Shown here: piece after piece, positions 35,491 to 47,800 of the stretch
Position numbering within the stretch: position 1 is the stretch's first letter
Layout of the letters: every line of letters begins with the position of its first letter
Source of the DNA: Limnoperna fortunei
Taxonomy: Eukaryota > Mollusca > Bivalvia > Mytilida > Modiolidae
Assembly: GCA_944474755.1 (NCBI GenBank)
Contig: OX104112.1
Location: 79,187,756-79,251,755 of the forward strand
DNA: 64,000 nucleotides
Direction: 5' to 3'
The notes under the pieces: generated by a model
Database searches by the model: none
Told to the model about the DNA's origin: nothing
What the model saw: only the letters and a program-made list of their open reading frames with translations
Made by a program: the position numbers and the translations under genes

Positions 35491-35850
35491 CACTGGTCAG
35501 TTCAAACTTCAACATACATAATTAAGCATCATTGCAATTAACCTCATCTTATCATTTAGAATGGCCACTTATTTCCTCAGATTACTTCAGAACATATCCA
35601 ATAACCAAAATGGCAGAAAGGGCAGAGCAAACTGTATGATCTGGTTATTTTAGAATGGTTACCTGCATTCAAATCATTTCAGAACAGCTATTAACCTGAT
35701 TATCAAATAATTTTAAAATGCCACTCACCTCATCATTTTATTTTTATCCTTTCAGCACCTGTACTAATTTCAGCTGATCATTTTAAAACAGCCACAAACC
35801 TCTTCACCATATAAGTTCAGAAAGACCACTGATATCATGTGTAACATTTA
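35485..35850 (+). repeat. Decayed minisatellite, right part
   Basis: Repeating but imprecise words: 'cagccact', 'atggccac', 'cctcatc', 'atcatttta', 'atttcagaac'. Unit length is about 35-40 bp and the units are strongly diverged. Compare 34665-34765. Confidence 0.45.
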
Positions 35851-36021
35851 GTGCAGTATAGCCTGTCACATTATATTTAAGTGTCCTTTAGACTGAAGAA
35901 TTCTTGACACAGATTATGGTTGGTTTTGTTTCCAAAATAAAATTTATCTATGGCAGCAAGGTGGGTAATGAGTTGGAGAAAATTCAATTAACAGTTATCT
36001 GTTTATCTCTGTTTTTAACAT

Positions 36022-36805
36022 TGTTACATTAGGGGGCCTCGGTGGCCTAGTGGTTAAGGTAGCATTGATCATGTGGTCTATTAACACTGAGGTTGCAGGT
36101 TCGAGTCTCTAAGCAGGCAGTGTGCACTCAACTCCAATTTTAATTGACAATAATGATTGCCAGGTTTCCCACCGAAAGTGAGGGGTTTTTTCTGGGTACT
36201 CTCGCTTCCTCCCCAATGAAAACTGGATGCCATGATATAGCTGATGATGGAAACCATATGGAGAACTGGAAACACCTCACGCAATAGGAAGATAAGGCTT
36301 TTCAACTCCAATGTAAAAACCATCTTACTCTACAGCTGTGAAACCTGGAAAACAACAAAACGCCCACTAAACAAGCTGCATGTTTTCATAAACAACTGCC
36401 TGAGGCGAATAATAAACATCAGATGGCCAGAAAGATCAAGAACATCCATCAATGGGAAAGAACCAACCAGATCCCAGCAGAACAGGACATCAAGAAAAGG
36501 AAATGGAGATTGATAGGCCATACATTAAGAAAACCCACCAATTCCATCACACAACCAGCTTTGCAAGTGAATCCACAGTGTAAAAGGAGGGTTAAATGGC
36601 CTAGGAATACCTGGAGAAGAAACACAACCCAACAGATGGAAACCCAGGGATAAAAATGACAAGACCTAGTCAAACTGGCCCAAAACAGGACAGAATGGAG
36701 GCGTATCATCAATTGCCTATGTACCACCTAGGTACAAAAGGCCTAAGTAAGTATGATATAGCTAAAAAATTGCTGAAAGTGGTGTTACACAATTCAAACA
36801 AACAA
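36022..36805 (+). mobile_element. tRNA-derived SINE interrupted by a LINE fragment
   Basis: The head 'ggcctcggtggcctagtgg' (A box) and 'ggttgcaggttcgagtc' (B box) lead to 'ggatgccatgatatagctga' near 36244. The tail resumes at ~36752 with 'tatgatatagctaaaaaatt' and 'gaaagtggtgttacac'. 'atgatatagct' flanks the interruption on both sides, like a target-site duplication. Confidence 0.8.
36245..36751 (+). mobile_element. 5'-truncated LINE fragment (reverse transcriptase C-terminus)
   Basis: Two plus-strand frames carry typical LINE C-terminal text: 'TILLYSCETWKTTKRPLNKL', 'INNCLRRI' and 'RWPE' in the first, then 'WERTNQIPAEQDIKKRKW' and 'RLIGHTLRKP' in the second. The frame changes near 36430. 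It ends 'ggtacaaaaggcctaagtaa'. It is dead and short, inserted in a SINE. Confidence 0.8.
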
Positions 36806-36997
36806 AATCAGGTTGTACTTAGAAACTGTTAATGATTTATCCATATCACTATAGTGAAGTGATATGGTATTTCCCAGCTGGCATGATGAATGCAGCAATT
36901 GAGGATATCTCAAGTGCTTTAAAAAAAACATGCATGTCATTGCCAAAAATACATTTTGGGATATCTTATACAGGCCAAAGGTTAATTGTACTGTCAA

Positions 36998-37233
36998 AAC
37001 AAGTGTGGACTGTGAGCATGCTCACAAAGGGATACCCCCTTTCGCTTCAAGTCCAATTATCTCCTCTGAATAATATCCGACAGCTACATATGATGTACTT
37101 CCTTCATGTAAAGTTTCATCAAAATCTGTCAAGCGCTTTAGGAAGAGAAGCGCTTAAAAGGGATGTGGACAGACGGACAGACAGACAGGGTGATTCTTAT
37201 ATACCCTCCCTAACTAGTTTGCGGGGGGTATAA
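36998..37233. mobile_element. Copy B-specific ~235-bp repeat with GACA microsatellite
   Basis: Absent from copy A, where 'ctgtcaaa' joins 'tgatctgaa' (about 11290). It contains 'aaagggataccccctttcg', 'ggacagacggacagacagac' and 'gcggggggtataatt', a combination I recognise as a common mollusc repeat. The plus-strand frame 36832-37233 across its edge is not a gene. Confidence 0.65.
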
Positions 37234-38763
37234 TTATCTGAAAATTCTTAATGAAGCAATATCTACCACCTTTAGGGTAATATTGTAGATGTATAATAAG
37301 TCTACTAATTATACTGAATAAAATCAAACTAGTATCATACAAAGTTTCCCAAACCAGAATTTGCTTCAGGGAATAAAACACAAACTGAAGACATATTAGA
37401 TTAGCTGGATCTAGCCAGAATTTAATTACCAATATAAAACAAATATAAGATATGATGAGACACAATGTCACACACTACAGATCTACGTAGACCAATTCAC
37501 ACATTGTCTACTGTCTACATCTACGGAATCTATTTTACTTGTATTGGTAGATGCAACTACCAAATACACATCACAGATAATAGCTTTAATGGTTTTGATA
37601 ACAGTTAAATGACAAAATAATGCAGTGCTTTTATTCTATATCCAGCAGACACTTTTCACTGCTGCAAATAATCACTAAACACAACTTTAAAATAATAACT
37701 CATAAAATTCATATTTTTGCTACTTTACAATTACCAACAGAATTGCTGACAACAATGTCGGTTTTTCTTCATTTTTTTGTCATTCCTTCTCAGCGTTACA
37801 GCTGTATATAGCATAAAAGATCTGAACTCTATCTTTAACCTTTCTATCAAAATGAAGGTCACACAAACATAAGGTGTAAATACTGGTGATTTCTTTGTAA
37901 TACAAGTAGCACCTAATAACCTTCTATTTCAATTATACAACAATTTTACAATAATGATTATCTAGATTTCCACAATTCAATGAATTATAAGTATCATATA
38001 AGAATCCTACTGTGTATGTTCATTTAAAAACATCTATTTCCTGTAAAATAAAATGCAACATTGGCAGAACCATATAAAACTTGATATATATTAAATTTAA
38101 TATTGATCTTAAGGCTAAATGACAAAAATAATGGCTGAAATAATATAAATAAATAAATAAAATAATAAAAAAATAAAATTGTGACATTTAAATGTAAATA
38201 TTTGGTGAAAAAAAATTATACAATTTAAAAATACTGTTAAGGCAAGCCAACTAGAAGGAACGAGTTTTCATGCTGAATAACTACTTTGGGTCATTTACAT
38301 CAACTGTGCAAATTTTAAGAATTTTCTTTTCCAATTCAAGAAAATGTGCTCAACATAGAATAAGAATTTCTTACATACAATGGAATGTTCTTTTTCAACA
38401 ATAAGCAAGCTGCCTTTTAAGTTATTAAATCAAAATAATGTATTTCATACCATAAACTCATTCTATCTTTGCAATATGTATTTACTTTTCAGCATTTTTT
38501 ACATGATTAAAACAATACATTACATGATTTCCAATATCAAAACTAGCTTCCAATAAAGTATGTCTGCTAATGTAAACTGAATGAGTTTATTTCTCTCTAA
38601 ATGACAAAAATTTAAAAAAAAACTTGACTATTAGCTCCTCTAGTCTCTCTAACAATAATCCTGGACGGTGTTCAGCACTTTGTATAAAACTACAATAAAA
38701 ATAATCCATTTAAACATAAAAACAAATAATAATAGTGGACGGAATTTCTATGACATGGATGGA
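37234..38763. other. 3' flank or 3' UTR of the full coiled-coil gene
   Basis: Close counterpart of 11290-12789. AT-rich, with no additional gene. The exact polyadenylation site cannot be chosen. Confidence 0.4.
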
Positions 38764-38874
38764 CTACCGTGGTCGGATTGGACTAGTGATGTTGCGGCTC
38801 TTCTCCAACTGTCCAGACAAATCCCGGACTTTGTCAGACCAGTACTCACTACTCTGTTGTAACTGGATGGATAA
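38764..38874 (-). CDS. Terminal coding exon of the coiled-coil gene
   Basis: After 'tttctttacag|' it reads 'LSIQLQQSSEYWSDKVRDL', then 'SGQLEKSRNITSPIRPR' and stops. Its 36 codons are identical in copy A (12790-12900), the strongest conservation seen between the two copies. The plus-strand open frames over it are shadows. Confidence 0.9.
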   Translation of the reverse strand, partial: LSIQLQQSSEYWSDKVRDLSGQLEKSRNITSPIRPR

Positions 38875-41800
38875 CTGTAAAGAAACAAAATGTACATCAG
38901 AGATATACAGCTGTATACATGGTTAATACTGACAGAATATAATTACTGAAATAACTAGATATAATTTTTTTCATTGTTACATGTCTGTATTTTTTTAGGG
39001 TATTGCCATAAAGATGGAAAATGTATGTTCCACACAGAGAAACATAAAAAATGGGCAGTAGACTAAGCCCTAGAATTTGTCATATCTGTTGTTTTCTGTG
39101 AATTTTCAGAATTTTTTAATCCGTCTTTGAGTGATCAATTAAACTGTGAGGTTTGTGTCTAGATTTATCACTTCTAATTATATGATCATAACTACAACAT
39201 ATGGTGAATTCATAATATTACAAGGAAATCTATTGATTCTGTCAGCTTTAAAAAAAATCTGGATTTATTTTGACGACAATATACTAAAATGGGCATCTTA
39301 ATATAAAAATATATCAAAATAATATAGTGTGATAAATCATTGACAAAGTACCGGTAATATATATCTAGCAACCCACTAGAGCCCTTCTATAACATTCATG
39401 AAATGCTTATATTTCTAGTGTAAACACATGCAATCAATTTTGCAAATGAGTATGTTTATTTTATATGGAATACATTTTATGGTATATACTATATAATTTA
39501 GTACTGTTTATCTAAGGTACATCATGAGACAATGTACATATTTGAAACAAAAATGTTATTTCCTGTTAGATAATCTTGTAAATAAATGTTAAAAAAAACC
39601 AACAAATGCCAAGAAAACACATTCTGTTTGCAACTTCATAACAATATAAAGCAAATAAAGACATTAGTTTATAATCTATCAATTTTTTCCTTGTACATCA
39701 TCATGCTTGTTAACCATATTTGTTAGAATTTGTTTGAACAAAGCCATTTACAACGGTTATTTGTTGTTATTAAAACCAGTCATGAATGATTAAGATGTCC
39801 CTATGTACAATAGCATGAAAACAAACCTAGTCAAAACTGCTTGGATATCTCTGTTTCAAAAAGGAAAGTTTCTGTCAGTAAATAAACCAATACAAATAAT
39901 TTGCTAAATACTTTTTTAAACTAAAAAAAATTATTTTTATATGTATTCCACAGTTAAATCATTGTTTTTAAAATTTGGAAATATTTCAATGTCTGCAAAT
40001 TATTAGCAAATTCAATCTATCTTTGCACTGAAGTAAAGATTGTTTTTTGTTTGCTGGTCCTTGTGTAAACAAATCACATACTGTGTCCATGCATGAAGTG
40101 TCAAAATAATTTACTGTACTTTGTTTTAAATTATCTTTCCTTCCAAGATATGGTGATCAGAATTGTTGTGTGGGCAACTTAAAAAAAGGCCCAGAATGCA
40201 ATAAGAGAACAAATATGGCAAAAAAGGGCTAATCATTTTATACATGTTTAACTAAAATCTGACAATATATGCACTTATATAAAACAATGTTTTCATGCAA
40301 TTTCTCAAAGAATGATCTGCTATAAAATATGTTTATTACCTCTCCAACTCGTTGTATCCAGTAATTTTTATCTAAAGCTTGTGGATCTGAAATTCCTGCA
40401 TCCTCTAAACCTTTACTGTATGCTTTTTGCTGAAATATTATGTAAAAAAATAACAAATTTATCGATGTTAATATGAAGACAGAAGTAACAGCAATGTGTA
40501 GGATTTTGGTCAAATGAAATTGCTTAAATAATAAACTGATTTATAATTATTCTTAATTGTATGTCTTTTATTACACTTTCACAAAAAAGGAATTTATCTA
40601 CAAATTTAACTTCAAGCTACAAATGCACACTAACACACAAGACAGTCCAAGTCAAACATGTGTTTTATTTACTGTAGGAATAAGCATTCATATGTAAGCA
40701 TAGGAGTATATTTCTTTGTTTTATATACAAGTCCAATGTTCCCAGTAAGCTGCTAACTAGAAATGAAATACTGTTATACAAAGGAATTAATAAAATATAT
40801 GTAAATACTTTAACAACTTCTACTTATAATGAAGAAATTATTTATATATTCTAGGACTATACATGTCTTTAACCATAGAATCAAGCAGAAATTAAAAAAA
40901 ACATTTAGATGATTAGTGCAAATTTATTAAATGAAAGTGCATATGATCTGTCTATTTTTAAGTAATTTTTGAACTTATTTGATCTGAAGAATTCAGTGCA
41001 TAGAAAAGTATAAATAATACAGATTAAACTACCAAAACAATTTTATCACAGTTTTTTCTACCACTTCAACAATAAAACTGTGATAAAACTTGATACAGAA
41101 TCAAGCTACTCTAAAAGCTACATTAAGTCTGGGTATTACAGAGATGTGCCCCTGGTTACCTTATCAATATCAACATCAGTACACCCAATCTGAAATTTTG
41201 GACTTAATATAAACATACAATTATCTAAAAATGTTGAAATCTTAGAAATTAAATGAAAGAACCTTTATCAGTAAATAAGAATGCAGTGATTATTCATATA
41301 TATAGTGGATTTTGGACTCCATTAAGACTTGCTGTTGATATTTTTCATGAAATTAAGTGAAGGTAAAAAAAGTAACTATTATTTCATTTCAACAAAATGT
41401 TATATTGGTATCTAGTATCGTTAGAAACTGGACAAAATCTTTTTTTTAAAAATCGGCCTGAACATTATGCTTCTTGTTCAAACCAACATTATTGATTCCT
41501 CCATAAAACTTTTAAATACCTCAAATGTGTTACTAGCCACTAGATGATCAATAAAGCTATTTATGTTAAACTGCAAAGTTATGAACTACACAAATAAAAT
41601 ATAAACAAATAAAACTGCTCTACTGTCCACAAAAATGTTATTTGTTTTAATACAAAACATTTGTAAATTAAAATTTTTTGTGGACAACTTGATTTTAGAA
41701 AAGAAAACTAAAACAAGCAGAATTAGGAACTTCAAACATAAAGTTAAAAGAATGTATCAATGAAATTATATATTAAAATTATATTTTAACATATTGTACA

Positions 41801-44800
41801 CCTGAACTCCCTAAGTTTAAAACCTACTACACTGTTAGTTTACTGTCACCCACTCAAAGCTTACTAGAGGGACCCTAGACACTGGACTCGCACATGGACA
41901 GGATGGTGATCGCCTGTGGGCAACTCTCCCCTGCTTTTTCTATTACATATAATAGTCTTATTTAATTATCTATGGTTTGAGCTTAGACTTTTACAGGTTG
42001 TGTAGAAATAATTAACAATTTCTGCAAGTTATTATATATAGTTTTGTTTTTAAAGGAAATGGATAAACATTGAATATTACAGGTATTAAATATTAAAATT
42101 ATTTTCTGTGGTCACTTTACTGTGTAAAATAATTTTTATGCCAATGATGGGGTTTTCTAATTTTGGCATTATGTTTTGCACAAAGGGAAATAACAAAAAA
42201 CAAAACAAAAATGTGCAGAAACCACTTTAAACAGTTCACATGAAGGAAAAAAAAATACTAAAAACAAAAAGGTGCAGAAACACTTCAAACGGTTCACTTC
42301 AAGGAATATGCTAATAACAAAAAGTGCAGAAATCACTTCAGTTGCTACAACAATGACATTTAGTACATACCGGTTTATCTTTTAAAGGTGAACTATTTTC
42401 TATGTGTAAATGCCTTCTGGCTTCCATTTGAGACTTCAGACTGTTGATAGTTTGTTCTTTACTTTCCACCTGGAGTTCTAATGTTTGTCGACTATGAATT
42501 TCTCTATCAAGATCATTTCTAAGGCGCTGGTTTTCCTTTTGTAATGAGCCCAACTAAAACAAAAGAAAGTCTCTTTTATTTGTTATATCTAACATACACA
42601 TCAGGAATTCTTCAACTTACGCAGTTTTAATCAAGCTCTGAAGTTTTACCTGGATAATTCAATAATTTTAAATTGAAAAACAGTACAGTAGTCCCCCTCT
42701 TATATGATCCCCTCGCCAACGACCACCCACTTTATCTGGCCAAAATCCTTGTGCGTTAAGTGTTTCTAAATTACCTTTCTTGCGGACAACCACCCCTCAA
42801 ACACGACCAGCGACCACATAATTTTTACACAACATAGTACCAATCAACCAACAAAGATATCTAAACACCATCCCATCAAGAAAGACCACCCCCATTACAA
42901 GACCACTTTCATGACTCAGATAGGGTGGTCTTATAATAGGGGGACTACAGTAATATTACTCTGAGGATCACTACCCTTAAAATATACTCAAGTAAAACAC
43001 TACCTGTTGGTTCAGCTGTTGAATATTATCTACATTAATTTTGAGTCTACTATGCAAATCTTCTATAGTGGCGACTTTAGCTTGCATTTCATGGTCTTGG
43101 TCACTTCTAAAAAGAACAGGAGAGCATGTCATACAATAAATTAATATTATCAAACATGTTACATGGCAGTGTATACAGTTTGTAACATTTCTGAATCTAA
43201 AAATTATCATTGGAACAAATATTAACACAAATTAGTTTGTATTATGTAATAAGATTTGCCTCCCTTGGACTGTTCTACTTACATTTATAACCATTGACAC
43301 AGACATAGGATATCAAAAACCACAATTCAGGGGTTTTCTCTGGGTACTCTTCCCCAAAATAATAAAAAATAAAAAATAATCAATTTACCTAAATTAAAAA
43401 TATAAAAATTAATAAAAAAACTTACTCATGATCCTCAAGACGATTTCTAAGTTGATTCAAAACAACTTGTTGATGTGCAGAATGGTTCTGTAAAGCCTAT
43501 AAACAAACAAGCATTTTACAAATTTTAAATCAACTTATACAATTTGTTGACTTCTTAAAAATTTCCTTACATACTCTTCTTTGAAGTATTAAAACAATCG
43601 TGCAATAAAAGTAATCAATCTAAACAATATATTCCCTATGCTGCCATTTTTAATATGAATAAAACTTTATTAATTTAATTGCAGTTAACCTTTTCTTGTT
43701 GTTGTGTTTATGTAATACCTATTCTGTTTATAAATAGATGTTATAAGTATTGACCTTAAACCTCTCAGACTCTTCTCTTCTCTCTTCTAATTCTATTTTA
43801 GCTTTGTTGTTCTGTTTCTGTAACTTGGCTACTTGTTCTAACAATTGTCTGCAAATAAAAAAATATTTAAGCCCCAATGAAAATCTGGCCAGAAATTGTG
43901 TTGCAATGAACACTGAACAAATTGTTTGTATGACTGTTTTGTTGAAGATTACAAATTTTTTCTATTTCAATTAGAATAGTTTTTCAAGCTTCTGTCACTA
44001 TTAATACATGCTTCAAAGTGTGGTCATTTTAAGAAATTTAAATGGTATAAAAAAGAAACACAACTTTAACTATTTAACTATGTATCAGACCTCATCAATG
44101 AAATGATGCCAGGCAAAAGTAAACAATTCTGTTTTTTTTTATACTGACTGACGTTAAATATAAAATTTCTGTGATACATACTCTTTTTCTGCCGTCAAAG
44201 TCATTATTGCCTTGCTTTGTTCTCTGATTTTCTTTCCAAGTTTCTCATTGGCCAGTCTAAAAAGATAAATGGATGGATACAATGGTTTACTTCACAAATG
44301 TTATTTAATTATGATTTCGATGTTAAATATGAGAATTCTATACTCTATGAATCAAATTTTGACCAAGATTTTTAATATGATAACTTTAAGATTATAAAAT
44401 AAAATTTCCTTCATGAAGACTTTTACCCAACACTCATCCCAGGGATTAATTTAAATTTGACAACAGTTAAAACTGACAAGAAGATTACCTAAATTGTATT
44501 ATATTAAAATCAGATTATTTCTTCTACAAAGTTTCTTGTCTGAGACAAAACCATCCAGGAGCTGGGGATTGAGCCCAAAAAGTAGAGGCTGCAGGGACTC
44601 CAAATTTCTGACAGGCTGAAATGGCTGTTTTGGAAGACTTACTTTTGTTCCTGAACCCATGTGTTAACATTCTGTACAACAAGTTCACTTTCTTTATGAA
44701 GCCTATCTCCATTGGACCTTGATTCCTCCAATGCCACTCTCAGTCCCTGGATTTCCTCGTTTGCACTCTTATAATTGTGGTTCATCAATTCAAGTTGATT

Positions 44801-47800
44801 TCTCATTGTTTCAACCTAGAGTATAACACACATTTATTCCAATGATTTTTTGTTTTATACTTTCTTAATGTTTTATCATCACAATTATTATGAGATTGTG
44901 TCATATTCTGTAACTGCACTTATTTTATGTCGATATCTCATTCATTTATGGGTTATTTGCACACAAGTTTTGTAACTGTTCGGTTTAAATTTTCAGAAAT
45001 GTTTTTCTTTTTTTTTAAATTTTCTTTACAAGTCGATTGTAATCAAAAGAGTATTCAAGACATTTAGTTATTTAAGAATTCTACTAAAAGCTAACTTATT
45101 GAATCTTCCATGTATACTGCACCATATTCAAAAAACATCAACCTAAAGAATGATCAGAGAGTAATGGGAATTGATGTAATTAACAAAAAACACTGACTGT
45201 CTGGTATCATGAAAATGGGTAAAAAGGAAATAGCTCTACTTAACTAACCTCATCAAGCTTTGCTTTATATTTTTCCTGGATAGCGCTGAGTTCTACTTTG
45301 TATACTACTAGTTCTTCTTCTTTTGCAGAGAATTCTTGAAGACTTAGTCTATGTTTATCTTGACTATTTAATAAATCCTGTTGTGTTTCTGAAAGTTTCA
45401 TATCCATATTTTGAAGCTGAAAGTATAAATATAAATATTTGTCACTGTAAACAATGAGTTAAGATGGAGGATTGAAACAGGTAAAAACTAGACAGGGTTT
45501 GGTTGTTTTGTCAATTTAAATGTTTTTAATTTTAAAAGTTCAGAAAAGATAATGTAATTATATTGACTCAGCATTGATCTAGAACTTTCCTTATTCAGCA
45601 GAATGCCAATGCAGACTTATTGATTTAACAACAATCTTGCCATAAAACTGCAAAATTGCATCACAATCAATTAACTTAAGATTAATATTGTAGAGTATTG
45701 ATTGCATACTTCGTCCTCTGAAGCTCTGTTAATTTCCTGTAGTTTCCTCAGCTCATTTGACATTGATCTCATCTTTTCTTCATAATCTCGTAACTGCAAT
45801 AGAAATTAATATTTTTGTTACAATAATACCTTTCCATCTTAAATGTACCAAACAAATTAAACTTGACAATGCAATATAAAAGTATAATGCAACAGCTGTA
45901 AATCATCGTCAGAATAATATTTGTGCTGCCATTTTAAAGCATGTATTAAACTGCCAAACTTTACAATTCTAAATAATAGTTTTTTCAGAATACTTCTTTA
46001 ATATGCTCCAATCACCAGACAAATGTGATTGTGACAATAGTTTAAATGTAAATATTAGAACAAATCAGTAAAGTTTTCACAACCCATTATAAAAAGACCA
46101 TATGGAACTGTCAATAACTGTGAAACTAACCTCTTCAGTTAGTGCCTGGTTCTGTTGCTGTGATTTGTGAAGGTCAGTCTTCATGCCTGCTAGCTGTCTG
46201 GCATTCTCTGACAACTGATCCATGGATTCCTTGTGATGACCTTGAACTGTGGTCAACTGTACCTTGAGGTCGTGTGTTCTCTGCTCTTGTTCCATTAACT
46301 ATAAAAATTACTGGTACTTATTAAACAATTCATTTGAAGTAAAAGCTGTTTACAACTTGCTAATCAATCCTTTTCTTTATGTACCATTAACACAGGTTAC
46401 CATAGCAAAAAGTGTTCAAGTGAGCAAATCTTATTTCATGTGATTTGAGGGAACTATATAATAATGGCAACAAGACTTGTGTGTTATTCATTAATTCATT
46501 GTATGCTTTGTACTAAAACAGCATAGTTGTATCCTACCTCAGTGAAAAACCACAACATTTCACACAAAAAACATGTCCCCTAACTCTGACACATGACAAC
46601 ATGTCCCCTAACTCTGACACATGACAACATGTCCCCTAACTCTGACACATGACAACAACAATAGTAAAAACTTCATCAGGAATCAAAATTATGCCACATG
46701 CAGCACTGTACTGACCAATTTTGTAATTTATTATAACAGAGTTCAAATAAACTGAAACAGGATTAAAATGACTCATGAAAAAATCTGATAGCTGTCCTTG
46801 TTCATCTTCAATAAGTCTATGAAACAAAAAGTTTCAATGTTATAAGGCATCTAATTTTAATAGTTTCATCGACTCAACTGAAACTTCTTGAAAAAAACTT
46901 ACATCAGCATGTGTTCTTCTATACTGTTCTTGTGTCTTTTCATATTCACTCTGAATCTGTGCTAATGTCTCCTCGTAGCGCTCAATCTACAAAAAAATCA
47001 TTGATATCTGACATGTGTGATTCATGACAAATGAGAACTTTTGACATGAAATTCTTCTCCTATTAAATCAATACAAAATCTGGATTTAAATCTTTTTCAT
47101 GGAAACAAATTTACTGAGAATATCTAAGTTCTTTTCCAAGGGTGATAATTATAGGCAATAACTAATAAGATTATAAAGGATAAGAATTAAAAACTAAGAA
47201 ATAAACAAGCTGTATTTATTATAAACTTGATTACTACTGATATAATTATAGACAAGAACATAACATAGATATTTAACTAGGTAACAAAAAAACAGGTAAT
47301 TGATCAAATAGTTATAAGAAATTTGATGATTTTAAAACCTTAGAAATTTGTTAACGGATTTGTGATCAATCTAGGCAATATAATACCCACCTCCTGTGTA
47401 TGATGATGGGTCTGTTTTTGTGCAGTCTGTAGATTCATTTTAGCCACCCTCAATTGACCTTCTCTCTCTGCTAATTCTTCCTTTAATGCCCTTTGTTTCT
47501 GCTGTAATGACTCAATGTCAGCACGAAGCCTGCTAATTAGTTCTTCTTTTTCTTTTATCTGCAAAGTTTTATAAATAATGTTACTGAACAATTCCATAAC
47601 TCTACTGAAATATTTCAAGAAAGTAAATGTTTATGATGTTTATACCATTAAACTTCTTTCTCTTGTCTTATTAATTGTAAAAAAAATTGTATTATCAAGT
47701 AGAAATTTATTCCTATTCATTATTCTTCTTTAAATTGCAATCTGATAGTGTTGCCAAACTCTGTGACATGCCTTTTTGTACTTTTATTTATTATTAATAT

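Larger units (their letters stand above)
33605..36825. mobile_element. Copy B-specific ~3.2-kb composite insertion
   Basis: Copy A runs directly from 'gatagatcgc' into 'tgtcaatgatttatccat' at about 11115-11135. In copy B these flanks are 3.2 kb apart. The insert holds an inverted TTGCG element, a decayed minisatellite, a dead reverse-transcriptase fragment, a SINE split by a LINE fragment, and unassigned AT-rich DNA (about 33840-34660). It has no intact gene. Confidence 0.75.

Noticed and set aside
36832..37233. 133-codon plus-strand open frame
   Set aside because: It spans the edge of a copy B-specific repeat with a GACA microsatellite. Its first half has no open counterpart in copy A and no domain is recognised.
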